Shown here piece by piece: positions 26,176-34,900 of a stretch of DNA of 64,000 bases (the stretch's first letter is position 1; the number at the start of each line of letters is the position of its first letter). The notes below the pieces were generated by a model. That model was not told the DNA's origin, made no database searches, and saw only the letters and a program-made list of their open reading frames with translations. Position numbers and translations under genes: made by a program. The DNA is from Rummeliibacillus pycnus (GTDB taxonomy: Bacteria; Bacillota; Bacilli; Bacillales_A; Planococcaceae), in NCBI RefSeq assembly GCF_002884495.1, contig NZ_KZ614145.1, forward strand, positions 2,308,423 through 2,372,422. The letters run 5' to 3'.

Positions 26176-28326
26176 ATGAATATGAAATTTGTTAAAAAAG
26201 GTGCTGCTGCAGCTCTAGCATTAGCTATTGCAATCCCAGCTATTACACCTTCACAAGCAGCTGCTAAGGAACAATTAAAAATTGAATCGGTTCAGTTCAA
26301 CGGAATGCAATCCCCTACTACAATTGATCAAATGGTGAAAACATATACAACTGCTTCAGTTAAGGTGAAATATAGTAATGGAAAAGTAAAAACATTCCCT
26401 CTTTCTTATAAAAGTCTCTTTAAATCTGAAGATCCTGTAGCAACCGTTAAAGGTGAAAAAGTCCCTGCTGGCACGCCAATTGATGTTAATGGCGATCCAA
26501 TTGTTGACCCAAGTGTTTCTGGAAACAAATATTTTGTGTCAGATGCTCCAGACTCAAACAGCCTTTTGAATCCTATTGACGGGAAGCTTTTCATGGTTAC
26601 GCATTATGAATACCAAACAATTGATGCTTCTGGTAAATCTGCATATGGTTTAGTTCCAGCTTCCATGTCTTTAACGGAATTGGAACAAAACAAGAAGAAT
26701 GGCGAACTTAAGGCTAAAAAAGTAAGCAAAATTGACTTTTCATCAGTGAACGGTCTTTGGATTCCTTGTAACGGATCATTATCACCGTGGAATACACACT
26801 TAGGCTCTGAAGAATATGAACCAGACGCACGTCTATTCTTAGATCCAAATTCTCAAACACGTAGTCAAGTTGAAACATTTGCAGGATTTTATTTTAAAGA
26901 TAAAACAAAAGCAAATCCTTATTTCTACGGTTACTCACCTGAAATTACAGTAAGCAAAAATGGCGAGGCTTCCGTTGTGAAGCATTACAGTACAGGTCGT
27001 TTCTCTCATGAATTGATGAAAGTAATGCCTGATAACAAGACAGTATTTTTCGGAGATGATGGTGCAAATACAGGAATGTTCATGTATGTAGCGGACAATG
27101 CAAAAGATTTATCAGCCGGTACATTATATGCAACTAAATTTAAACAAACAGGTACTGAAAATGGTGGTTCTGGAGACCTTGAATGGATCCAATTAGGACA
27201 TGCAACAGACAAAGAAGTGAAAGATATTATTGATAGTGGCATTAAGTTCAGTGATATATTCGAAACTTCAGATGTTCCAAAAGATGGATTTAAAGCCATT
27301 AAACAATATTCATATGGTAAAGTTGAATACTTAAAATTGAAACCTGGTAAAGAAAAGGCAGCAGCATTCCTCGAAACTCGCCGTTATGCCGCATTACTTG
27401 GTGCAACTACTGAATTTAACAAAATGGAAGGCGTCACACTGAATGCTAAGGATAAAAAAGTATATATCGCTATTTCCGATCAAAGTAAAAGTATGGAAAA
27501 AGACTCAACCGGAAAAGACCCCGTAGACGATATTCAATTACCGAAGATTAAAGCTGGCGTAACCTACCAATTAGATTTGAAAAAAGACCAAAAAGATAGC
27601 AAGGGTTCATCTATTAATAGTTCCTATGTTGCTTCTTCCATGTCTGGTTTAGTTGTAGGTGAAGATCTTCCAGCAGCTGATGCGTATGGTAATACAGCAA
27701 ATGTGGACAAAGTAGCAAATCCAGATAACTTAAGTTATTCTGAAGCAATGCGAACACTATTTATCGGTGAAGATAGCGGTAATCATACAAATAATTATGT
27801 CTGGGCTTATAATGTAGATACGAAAAAACTTGATCGAATTTTATCCATACCAGCTGGAGCTGAAGCAACAGGATTATTTGCAGCAGACAACCGTAATAAC
27901 TTCCCTTATATCTTTAGTAATTTCCAACATCCTGGAGATGAACTCGATACAAAAGCAATCACAGCCGTGAACAAAGCTGAACTAGAAAAAGCCATCGATA
28001 CACAAATCGGTATTAACAAAACAGGTGGTATCGGCTACATCTCCGGTATACCTTCTTTAGTGAAAATGCCAGATTTTGCTGCACCTAAAATGCCAACTGT
28101 GAAAAAAGTAACTCAAAAAACAACCTCTGTAACTGGTAAAACAGAGGCCAAAGCTACTGTATTCATCTATAGTGGCAATAAGTTACTTGGAAAAACAGTC
28201 GCTAATTCAAAAGGTGATTACAAAGTGAAAATCAAAGCTCAAAAGAAAGGTACTACTTTAAAAGTTCATGCTCAAGACAATGCTGGTAACAAAAGTAAAG
28301 CTACTACCGTTAAAGTAAGTAAATAG
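26176..28326 (+). CDS. phoX: PhoX-family alkaline phosphatase with C-terminal Ig-like domain
   Basis: A 716-residue secreted enzyme. Signal peptide at about 1-31 (KK, Ala-rich core, cut near AAAK). The PhoX/DUF839 domain contains the Cys and Glu-rich metal site region GLWIPCNGSLSPWNTHLGSEEYEPDAR (193-219), GRFSHELMKVMPDNKTVFFGDDGANTGMFMYVADN, and FIGEDSGNHTNNYVWAYN. PhoX enzymes are Ca/Fe-dependent phosphomonoesterases. Residues about 640-716 form an Ig-like module (TTSVTGKTEAKATVFIYSGNK and following) that may hold the protein at the cell wall. The preceding PhoP box supports a role in phosphate acquisition. GGAGGATG serves as ribosome site. Confidence 0.92.
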   Translation: MNMKFVKKGAAAALALAIAIPAITPSQAAAKEQLKIESVQFNGMQSPTTIDQMVKTYTTASVKVKYSNGKVKTFPLSYKSLFKSEDPVATVKGEKVPAGTPIDVNGDPIVDPSVSGNKYFVSDAPDSNSLLNPIDGKLFMVTHYEYQTIDASGKSAYGLVPASMSLTELEQNKKNGELKAKKVSKIDFSSVNGLWIPCNGSLSPWNTHLGSEEYEPDARLFLDPNSQTRSQVETFAGFYFKDKTKANPYFYGYSPEITVSKNGEASVVKHYSTGRFSHELMKVMPDNKTVFFGDDGANTGMFMYVADNAKDLSAGTLYATKFKQTGTENGGSGDLEWIQLGHATDKEVKDIIDSGIKFSDIFETSDVPKDGFKAIKQYSYGKVEYLKLKPGKEKAAAFLETRRYAALLGATTEFNKMEGVTLNAKDKKVYIAISDQSKSMEKDSTGKDPVDDIQLPKIKAGVTYQLDLKKDQKDSKGSSINSSYVASSMSGLVVGEDLPAADAYGNTANVDKVANPDNLSYSEAMRTLFIGEDSGNHTNNYVWAYNVDTKKLDRILSIPAGAEATGLFAADNRNNFPYIFSNFQHPGDELDTKAITAVNKAELEKAIDTQIGINKTGGIGYISGIPSLVKMPDFAAPKMPTVKKVTQKTTSVTGKTEAKATVFIYSGNKLLGKTVANSKGDYKVKIKAQKKGTTLKVHAQDNAGNKSKATTVKVSK

Positions 28327-28340
28327 AATTGAAATTGGAG

Positions 28341-28366
28341 GAGGCTACGAATCACTTCGTAGCCTC
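28341..28366 (+). terminator. Terminator of phoX
   Basis: Perfect 11-bp stem GAGGCTACGAA / TTCGTAGCCTC with a 4-nt loop, followed by TTTTC. Confidence 0.92.
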
Positions 28367-28449
28367 TTTTCATTTTCTAAGTTGGTTGGGCTATTTAGGG
28401 CTTGTTGTGTTTCGTGGATTGGTTCATTTTTGATTCGCCCTACAAACTA

Positions 28450-28496
28450 AAACCTTCTAATAGATTGTCTCTATTAGAAGGTTTAGGTACCAATTC
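28450..28496 (-). terminator. Terminator of the DUF1643 gene with adjacent GGTACC motif
   Basis: Perfect 15-bp stem AAACCTTCTAATAGA / TCTATTAGAAGGTTT followed by AGGTACCAATTC. It repeats the hairpin-plus-GGTACC arrangement seen at 17245, 62440 and 63870. Confidence 0.85.
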
Positions 28497-29033
28497 TTAA
28501 ATTCGAACATTTTGATTCTCTTGGTAATGATATTCTTTAAAATGAGTGACGGCTTTTATGCAGATTGGATGCATAGGGTAGCCGTATGCATCCGTATGAA
28601 GATAATGCAGATTTTTACCGTTATCCTCCATGTATTTTAGAATAGAATAGTTTGCATTAAACCATGCCCCTTCCTTTCCCCATGCAGCGATTATCATGTC
28701 TGTTTCGTCAATCGATTGCTTTACAATGTCTATATTTTGAGGAATTGTACGAACATTAGATTCTAGCAATTTTTCAGGAGTAGCGGTTCGCAGAGAAAAT
28801 AAGTTTACAATAATTATCGAACCATACCCATTATAAGAAGCAATTTTAATACATGTATCAATGGTTTGATCACATTTATCTAATTCAACTGAACTCGGGT
28901 TTAGCATAATATACAAACATTCTGGCAGGTTCTCATCCCATGTACAAATAAGTTTTAATCGATGCTGTTTCGATTCATCGTACATAACTTTTACAAGCTC
29001 GTTCGATTTCCACGGTCTCATCATCATTATCAA
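28497..29033 (-). CDS. DUF1643 family protein
   Basis: A 178-residue soluble protein. It matches the DUF1643 signature as I remember it: YIMLNPSSVELDKCDQTIDTCIKIA, then YGSIIIVNLFSLRTATPEKLL, IDETDMIIAAWGKEGAW and LHTDAYGYPMHPICI. The family is widespread in bacteria, phages and mobile elements and has no established activity. The first residues (MIMMM) offer several starts. It is a single gene, convergent with phoX. Confidence 0.82.
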   Translation of the reverse strand: MIMMMRPWKSNELVKVMYDESKQHRLKLICTWDENLPECLYIMLNPSSVELDKCDQTIDTCIKIASYNGYGSIIIVNLFSLRTATPEKLLESNVRTIPQNIDIVKQSIDETDMIIAAWGKEGAWFNANYSILKYMEDNGKNLHYLHTDAYGYPMHPICIKAVTHFKEYHYQENQNVRI

Positions 29034-29360
29034 CCACTCCGTTTATGCAGTTATTCTATATAAATTTTTTGTCTCCATATATTTTCTAATACTTTTCATA
29101 AGAGACTTACTATAATTTGAAGGACCGGTTACTATAAACCCTATAATTGATAGTGGTTTCATTTTCTTATCTTAATCTCCTCTGTCTTTTCTCCTCCTAC
29201 CCCATTCAGCCGATTTGAACTAATTTTCTTTACTTGATTTTAATATTATCTAATAATACAAACTAAAATTCTACAAATAATTTTTCTATTCTACTATTTA
29301 GAATTCCTAAAAATGCGAATAATTAAGTGCTAGCTATTGCCCAAAAACCACCTAACAAAA
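29034..29360. other. AT-rich intergenic region upstream of the DUF1643 gene
   Basis: Contains no credible reading frame, repeat box or hairpin; presumably the DUF1643 promoter region. Confidence 0.5.
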
Positions 29361-29660
29361 AAGGAGGCCACTAAAAAAGTGGAGTAACACAAAAATTCAC
29401 AGTATTTATCTACTTTTGACTGAAAGTGGAATTAGCTCCGCTTTTCGCGGGCGAACTGACGAGCCTCCTCGTTCCTGCGGAGTCTCGTCTAGTTCGTTTT
29501 CCCACAGGACATTGAATGAACTTCACTGAATGAACATCGCACGAAGAAAATGCAAATGCATTTTCTAGGACTCTACGCTAATTCCACTTTCAACTAAGAT
29601 TGTAATACAAGATTTTTATGATAAAAATCTTGCTATTTTTACTTTTTCAGTTACCTCCTA
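29361..29660. mobile_element. MITE-like element with nested inverted repeats
   Basis: Outer arms AGGAGGCCACTAAAAAAGT (29361-29379) and ACTTTTTCAGTTACCTCCT (about 29641-29659) are imperfect inverted repeats. Inside lies a 170-bp core with perfect 15-bp ends, GAAAGTGGAATTAGC (29422-29436) and GCTAATTCCACTTTC (29577-29591). The core contains CGAGCCTCCTCG...TGCGGAGTCTCGT...TTTTCCC, which resembles a repeat I remember from many Bacillaceae genomes. It has no coding capacity and probably forms a long cruciform or RNA hairpin. Confidence 0.7.
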
Positions 29661-29771
29661 AAAAGTTTGTTAGATGTTGAATTGTCATGTTCAATTTTCT
29701 TTAAAATTTAAAATAAAAACATTGGTATAATAAAAAAATTCAAGGAGTCTTTGAATCTTCATTGTCTTTGT

Positions 29772-31556
29772 TTATACAACTACATTTAACTGTTTTCCTA
29801 ACCGTTTTAATTCTGCCGTTATATAAGATTGACTATAATCATAGCCAATTATCGCTTTTACATCACCTTCATCAGTTATTAGAGGTGCAAAGCATGTTTT
29901 CCAAGATCCGTAACGGTCCTCATAAACAGATGTAATGGAAACATTTCCTTTAAAGGCATCATTGGCAGCATTCATCACTTCTGTTGGACCTAGGTATGCT
30001 TCACCAATCTCCATAACAAAATCATCACAAGCTGACACATGTACCAAATTCCCTTCTTTACTCATCTTAAATACATATACCCAATGAATAATACCTTCAA
30101 GACGTTTTATATCCGTTAGTTTTTTTGTCAGCAACTCTGTAGCCTTACACTTTTCATCCTCAATAGCTTGTTGAACCAGCTTTAATGGGATTGTGACAGC
30201 TGTTACGATGGCAATCGATCTTAACCTTTTATCTAACTCTTCTTCTAGCACTGCTCGTTTGGTTTTAACCGGTAATTGTTCTTGTTGCCGTATTTTTTGC
30301 AACTTGCGACTCATTGTTGGTTGGCTAATCCCTAACATATCAGCAGCTAACTTTGGCGATTTATAGCGAGTCATTGCCATTTCGATTAACTCTTTCTCTA
30401 CTAGATCAAACGCATCTTTTAAAGGTAAAACTTGTGAGAAAAAATGATTAATTTTAGTCGGCTTCTTTTCTATATTTAGAATCTCTAAGATTTCTCTACT
30501 TGTTATAATCTCTGTTTCCGTTAAAACAACTAGACGTTCTATACTATTTTCTAGTTCACGAACATTCCCTGGCCAATCTTGAATGCATAGATAATCCACA
30601 GCATCATCGGTAAAGACGACGTTTAAATTATATTTGTGATTAAATTTAGTAACGAAATGATGGATAAGATCAGGTATTTCTTGTACACGATTCCGTAGAG
30701 CAGGAATTTGAATAGGCACAATATTTAAACGATAAAATAGATCTTCTCTAAATTTTCCTTCTTGAACAAGTTTAGTTAAGTTCTGATTGGTCGCTGATAC
30801 AATTTGAACATCAATTGGATAAGCCTTTTGACTACCGATTGGCGTCACTGTACGCTCTTGAAGTACGCGAAGTAACTTTACTTGCATTGGAAGTGGCAGC
30901 TCTCCGATTTCATCTAAAAACAAAATGCCCTGATCAGCTTGGCGAAATTTACCGATACTTCCTCCTTTGGATGCACCTGTATAAGCACCCTCAACATGTC
31001 CAAATAATTCATTTTCAATTAAATTTTCTGGAATTGCGCCACAGTTAATCGCAACAAATGGTCCCTTTTTTCGCATACCTGACAGATGAATCGTACGTGC
31101 AGCCATTTCTTTTCCTACTCCTGATTCTCCTAAAAGTAGCACAGTAACGCCCGTTGTAGCCGTTTTACGTAATTTTTCATATACTTCATACATTTCAGGA
31201 CTATTTACGATAAACGGAAAATCAGCTGAAATTGGTTTATATAATTTATTTTTACGATTACTATAATTCTCTACTTTACTATATGTGTAGATGTACTTAG
31301 TTTCGTATGTTAAAACTTTTGTAATGATCTGCAGTCCTGTTTTCGTCTTTTGAAGAAATGATTGCTTTTCTTTTTCTTCGATCAATGAAAAAATTGCTTT
31401 CTCAAAAACTCTCATCTCTAATTCTTGAATAGTATGTAAGATTGTCCCCTCAAACAAAAAGCTATTATGTCCTACCAAAAACTCTTCAATTGCACCAGTA
31501 CTATCTGCAATTACTACACCATCATATTGTTGTAATACAAATTGCTTCCAGTCCAT
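29772..31556 (-). CDS. Sigma-54-dependent activator with an extra C-terminal sensory domain
   Basis: A 594-residue activator. An N-terminal sensor region (1-110) is followed by an AAA+ domain with Walker A GESGVGKE (143-150), the sigma-54 contact loop GAYTGA (190-195), Walker B ILFLDEIG (211-218) and the WPGNVREL motif at 328-335. A Fis-type helix-turn-helix lies at 399-423 (SPKLAADMLGISQPTMSRKL). Unusually, about 170 residues follow it; their end (GSWKTCFAPLITDEGDVKAIIGYDYS) resembles the closing strands of Cache/PAS-like ligand domains. It is divergent from the N-demethylase operon, whose -24/-12 promoter it most likely activates. A 19-bp near-palindrome at 31584-31602 could be its upstream binding site. 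Confidence 0.9.
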   Translation of the reverse strand: MDWKQFVLQQYDGVVIADSTGAIEEFLVGHNSFLFEGTILHTIQELEMRVFEKAIFSLIEEKEKQSFLQKTKTGLQIITKVLTYETKYIYTYSKVENYSNRKNKLYKPISADFPFIVNSPEMYEVYEKLRKTATTGVTVLLLGESGVGKEMAARTIHLSGMRKKGPFVAINCGAIPENLIENELFGHVEGAYTGASKGGSIGKFRQADQGILFLDEIGELPLPMQVKLLRVLQERTVTPIGSQKAYPIDVQIVSATNQNLTKLVQEGKFREDLFYRLNIVPIQIPALRNRVQEIPDLIHHFVTKFNHKYNLNVVFTDDAVDYLCIQDWPGNVRELENSIERLVVLTETEIITSREILEILNIEKKPTKINHFFSQVLPLKDAFDLVEKELIEMAMTRYKSPKLAADMLGISQPTMSRKLQKIRQQEQLPVKTKRAVLEEELDKRLRSIAIVTAVTIPLKLVQQAIEDEKCKATELLTKKLTDIKRLEGIIHWVYVFKMSKEGNLVHVSACDDFVMEIGEAYLGPTEVMNAANDAFKGNVSITSVYEDRYGSWKTCFAPLITDEGDVKAIIGYDYSQSYITAELKRLGKQLNVVV

Positions 31557-31583
31557 TATCTATTCACTCCGTTCAATTTCAGA

Positions 31584-31602
31584 TTTGAAAAGCTTTTTCA
31601 AA
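31584..31602. promoter_or_regulatory. Candidate upstream activator site
   Basis: TTTGAAAAGCTTTTTCAAA is nearly palindromic and lies about 50 bp upstream of the -24 element, between the two divergent genes. Its binding by the sigma-54 activator is inference. Confidence 0.45.
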
Positions 31603-31650
31603 ATTGAATAGTAAAAAGTTTTTAATTATTGAAATAATCTAAATTTTCAA

Positions 31651-31667
31651 TTGGCATGTTTCTTGCA
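31651..31667 (+). promoter_or_regulatory. Sigma-54 (-24/-12) promoter
   Basis: TTGGCATGTTTCTTGCA matches the sigma-54 consensus TTGGCAC-N5-TTGCA with one change in the -24 element and correct spacing between GG and GC. It lies 50 bp upstream of the 31717 gene. Confidence 0.9.
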
Positions 31668-31716
31668 TAATTATTATGTAGCTGTCAAAAATCTTCACAT
31701 AAGGAGGTGATGCAAT

Positions 31717-31920
31717 GTGACAGAATTTACAAACAAATCACCAGAAAATCTTGTAACGTGCTCTCTACAAAATCGACTAACAGCTGAACTCGAAAAAAAA
31801 ATCGATGCATTTGAGCAAGAAGAATCGCAATACAGAGGCGATTTTCGGTTGATCGATACGCTAGATGTGTTTATCTTCATGGCTTTTGTAGGACTTTTCT
31901 TCATTATAACAGTAATTTAA
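31717..31920 (+). CDS. Small single-pass membrane protein at the head of the N-demethylase operon
   Basis: A 67-residue protein starting at GTG 31717, since the overlapping ATG runs straight into TGA; AAGGAGGTG lies upstream at 31701-31708. A charged, helical N-terminal half (QNRLTAELEKKIDAFEQEESQ) is followed by one C-terminal membrane helix (DVFIFMAFVGLFFIITVI). I do not recognise the family. Placement between the sigma-54 promoter and the permease gene suggests an accessory subunit of the permease or of the oxidative enzymes at the membrane. Confidence 0.6.
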   Translation: MTEFTNKSPENLVTCSLQNRLTAELEKKIDAFEQEESQYRGDFRLIDTLDVFIFMAFVGLFFIITVI

Positions 31921-31980
31921 AGATAAATTATCTAAATGTAAATAAAAATAACATCGAAAAAGTACAAAGGGGGTCAGTAT

Positions 31981-33399
31981 TTGTCTAAAGAAAACTCGAA
32001 TATAGCCAATGATGTTGCTCTTGGCTATTTACCAACAGACAAAAAGGGAAAAATTTTCGGTTTGTGGGATTTAATCTTGGTACAAGTAGTGATTGGATTA
32101 TCCGCCTTTGGACTTTTAACAGGTGCATATACAGGAAGTATGTTGAATGCAAAAGATTCAATAGCTGTCATCCTATTTGGAAATGCTTTTCCGATGTTTT
32201 TAATCGCACCGATTGTTTTACTTTTTGCACGCTATGGAATTGATACATTTATCGGTTTTCGAAGTTCACTTGGCTATTTAGGAGCCACTCTCTTCTTCTT
32301 ATTATTTCTCGTGTTAACGCTTGGTTACATATCTGTTGCGTTATTTATGTCAGGGCAAATACTTGTCGAACTAGCTACTTGGCTTGGATTACCTAAATTC
32401 TTCATAGATTCTACAACTGGAACACCCTTTTTTTCAATTATTTTATTTTTTGTCGCCTTTCTCGTAGCATCTAATGGACCAATTGCTATCAAGAAATTTA
32501 ACATCTTGGCTGTTCCTTCATTTTTACTATTTTTAGCAGGATTACTTGGAATTTTAATGTTCAGTTCTCACATCCCAGCCATTCGTTCACTTATACCATC
32601 CGAACCATTAGACATGAAATCACAATCTTTTATGACTGCACTTGAAATTAATATTGGTATGGGATTTTCTTGGTTACCCTACCTTGGACAATATGCTCGC
32701 CTAGCAAAAAACGGAACGAGTGCCTATAAAGCTAGTTTTTATAGTTATGGCATGATAATCTGCCTTGCAGCTTTGGTTGGTGCTCTAGCAACATTAGTAA
32801 TTGGTACGATTGATCCAGCTTCTTGGATGTTTCCAATAGGTGGCACTTATCTAGGAGTTGCTGGCTTACTTCTATTAACCTTGGCAAATGTAGGTGCGGT
32901 TATTTTCCTAATGTACTCACAAGCAATTAGCTTTAAAACAATGTTCCATTCAAAGTCTTGGAAATTCTCGATGAGTACAACAATTCCTGCAATTCTATTA
33001 CTCATTAGTCCAACTTTCTATAATGCATTTGGTTCATTTATGTCATTTATCTCCTTTGTAATGGCTAGTCTAGGAGGAATTATTATCTCCGATTACTTCT
33101 TTATCAAAAAACAAAAAATTTCACTTCGTGAGCTCTATAACTTGAAAGGTGACTACTACTACTATAAAGGTGTTAATCCATCTGCTGTAATAGCAGTTAG
33201 CATCAGTACGATTGTGTACTGGTCTTTATACAATCCGCTCACAATGGAATCTAGCAAACTCTTTTTGTATTTATCAGCAGGGCTTCCAACCTACTTTGTG
33301 GCTCTTGTGACTTATTATCTCTCTGCAAAATATGTATTTAATTTCGCTGTTGATCATTCAACAGCATTATCAAAGATTCAACCTACTAAAGATCATTAA
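31981..33399 (+). CDS. NCS1-family permease (cytosine/purine/allantoin-type)
   Basis: A 472-residue importer with about 12 membrane segments. The N-terminus (DVALGYLPTDKKGKIFGLWDLILVQVVIGLSAFGLLTGAY) and FPMFLIAPIVLLFARYGIDTFIGFRSSLGYLGA fit the NCS1 family, which takes up nucleobases, hydantoins, allantoin or vitamins with H+ or Na+. Substrate residues cannot be assigned. The start is TTG at 31981 after AAGGGGGT. It lies 61 bp after the small membrane gene and 15 bp before the DUF3445 gene, so it is in the same operon and probably imports the N-methylated substrate. Confidence 0.85.
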   Translation: MSKENSNIANDVALGYLPTDKKGKIFGLWDLILVQVVIGLSAFGLLTGAYTGSMLNAKDSIAVILFGNAFPMFLIAPIVLLFARYGIDTFIGFRSSLGYLGATLFFLLFLVLTLGYISVALFMSGQILVELATWLGLPKFFIDSTTGTPFFSIILFFVAFLVASNGPIAIKKFNILAVPSFLLFLAGLLGILMFSSHIPAIRSLIPSEPLDMKSQSFMTALEINIGMGFSWLPYLGQYARLAKNGTSAYKASFYSYGMIICLAALVGALATLVIGTIDPASWMFPIGGTYLGVAGLLLLTLANVGAVIFLMYSQAISFKTMFHSKSWKFSMSTTIPAILLLISPTFYNAFGSFMSFISFVMASLGGIIISDYFFIKKQKISLRELYNLKGDYYYYKGVNPSAVIAVSISTIVYWSLYNPLTMESSKLFLYLSAGLPTYFVALVTYYLSAKYVFNFAVDHSTALSKIQPTKDH

Positions 33400-33414
33400 A
33401 AGGAGGAAATTTAA

Positions 33415-34401
33415 ATGTTTACACAAGATTTAGATTTTAAATGCACTGATTTGAATACTTTCCCATTCCCTTTCCGTTCGGATAATTACCGATATTCTAA
33501 TGATTTACGGAAACTTGAAAACTTAAACTGTATTGAAATTACGCCAGAATACAAATTGCAAGTGAAAGCTAAACGACGTTTACTTGACGAGCAACCCGAT
33601 GTGCGCTTTCAAGCATTAGAAGGAACAGATGAATTTCAATGGGAGATTTTAGAAATGTTAGTTGAAATGGCTATCGATCGCTATCCACAATATTTTTCCT
33701 TAGAAAAAAGAGATCCCGTTTGGACTTTTGAAAACCATATCTTCAAGGAAAAAGATACATTCACATTTGGAGATAGCAGTACACTTCCCTATGCACCATT
33801 AGATTATATAGGTCGTCATTTTCATAACGATTTTGTCTTAATGGTTCATCGTGATCAAAACTTCTATTTAGAAGTTGGCCAAGTTTCGTATGCTGCTCTT
33901 TTTTCGGCAAATTGGAATGCAGGTATGTCTTTTGATGAAATTCATGCACCTGTTCCGTTTGTTTCACGAAAAGGTGATCAGTTAGTAGATAGAATTCGCC
34001 GTTTTTTGTTATCTATTAACCCTGGTGAACCTTGGACACGAATCAATTGGAATCTAATGGCGGATCGTTGGGATGTTAACTACGAAACAATGGATGTATG
34101 GGAACCTCAACGCAGTCTTATTACACCAGAAAACGCCGGGAAACTCGTTCGCTTACGAGTAGAAGAGCAAAAATTTTATCGTATGCCACGTAGTAATGCG
34201 ATTCTATTTGTTTTAAACACTCAATTTTTACCTTTGGAAGATTTAAAGCTACGTCAAGAATGGTTTGATCTAACCTATAACGTACTACAAGATATACCGA
34301 AAGCAATGGCAGAGTACAAAGGGATTGCACCTTTTTTGCCTCAATCTGTCGAGTACTTACGCAGGGAAGCTGAAAAAATGAAAAAGGGAGGAGACTTATG
34401 A
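33415..34401 (+). CDS. Haem-dependent oxidative N-demethylase catalytic subunit (DUF3445/HODM family)
   Basis: A 328-residue protein. Family features: the opening FPFPFRSDNYRYSNDLRKL, the central IGRHFHNDFVLMVHRDQNFYLEVGQVSYAALFSANWNAGMSFDEIHAPVPF with the conserved IHAPVP, and LRVEEQKFYRMPRSNAILFVLNTQF. DUF3445 proteins are the PAS-fold haem subunit of a dimethylamine-type oxidative demethylase, which uses O2 and reductant to release formaldehyde. The true substrate here is unknown. The stop overlaps the ATG of the next gene (ATGA), so the two are translationally coupled. AAGGAGG precedes the ATG. Confidence 0.87.
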   Translation: MFTQDLDFKCTDLNTFPFPFRSDNYRYSNDLRKLENLNCIEITPEYKLQVKAKRRLLDEQPDVRFQALEGTDEFQWEILEMLVEMAIDRYPQYFSLEKRDPVWTFENHIFKEKDTFTFGDSSTLPYAPLDYIGRHFHNDFVLMVHRDQNFYLEVGQVSYAALFSANWNAGMSFDEIHAPVPFVSRKGDQLVDRIRRFLLSINPGEPWTRINWNLMADRWDVNYETMDVWEPQRSLITPENAGKLVRLRVEEQKFYRMPRSNAILFVLNTQFLPLEDLKLRQEWFDLTYNVLQDIPKAMAEYKGIAPFLPQSVEYLRREAEKMKKGGDL

Positions 34402-34898
34402 TCCCACAACGTCCAAGACTTTATGATGGTTCTATCGTTATAACTGACGGCCCCTTTATCTGTCGGGAATCCACAAAAAAAATGATCGTTTTCCGAGAAA
34501 AAGATATACCGTTTTCCAAAGAACAATTTCCTAAAACCATTCCTGTTAAAGAAGTGATGATCCCGGAAAAAAAAGAAATAATTCGTCAATTCATACAAAG
34601 CCAAACCATCGGTACACACATTTTTGTTCTTGCCCCTTGGGACACAGCAAGTATGGTCTTTGACGTTTGTATAGAAGAAGGCATGTCCGAAGAAGAGCTA
34701 CAAATTCAAATAATAGGTGACAAAAAACGGAAGGTCTATTGTATGAAATGTTATCAATTACATGAAGTGAAACTAGACGCGACAACAACACAGTGCTCAT
34801 GTGGAGCTCACTTAACTGTTGGCCCCTTCTTCTCTGCACTGCGACAAGGGTACATTGGCTATCCGTTCCAACCAATTATCGAAAAAGTGAGGAGTTGA
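34398..34898 (+). CDS. Small subunit of dimethylamine-type monooxygenase (metal-ribbon protein)
   Basis: A 166-residue protein. The N-terminal two-thirds carries a ferredoxin-reductase-like NAD-domain remnant (IGTHIFVLAPWDTASMVFDVCIEEGMSEEELQIQIIGDK). The C-terminus has a metal-ribbon Cys pattern, C115xxC118 and C133xC135 (YCMKCYQLHEV ... QCSCGAHLTVGPFFSALRQGYIGYP). This fits the small subunit found with DUF3445 oxygenases in DMA monooxygenase clusters. It likely relays electrons or binds the partner reductase. The ATG overlaps the preceding stop by 4 nt. Confidence 0.75.
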   Translation: MIPQRPRLYDGSIVITDGPFICRESTKKMIVFREKDIPFSKEQFPKTIPVKEVMIPEKKEIIRQFIQSQTIGTHIFVLAPWDTASMVFDVCIEEGMSEEELQIQIIGDKKRKVYCMKCYQLHEVKLDATTTQCSCGAHLTVGPFFSALRQGYIGYPFQPIIEKVRS

Positions 34899-34900
34899 AT

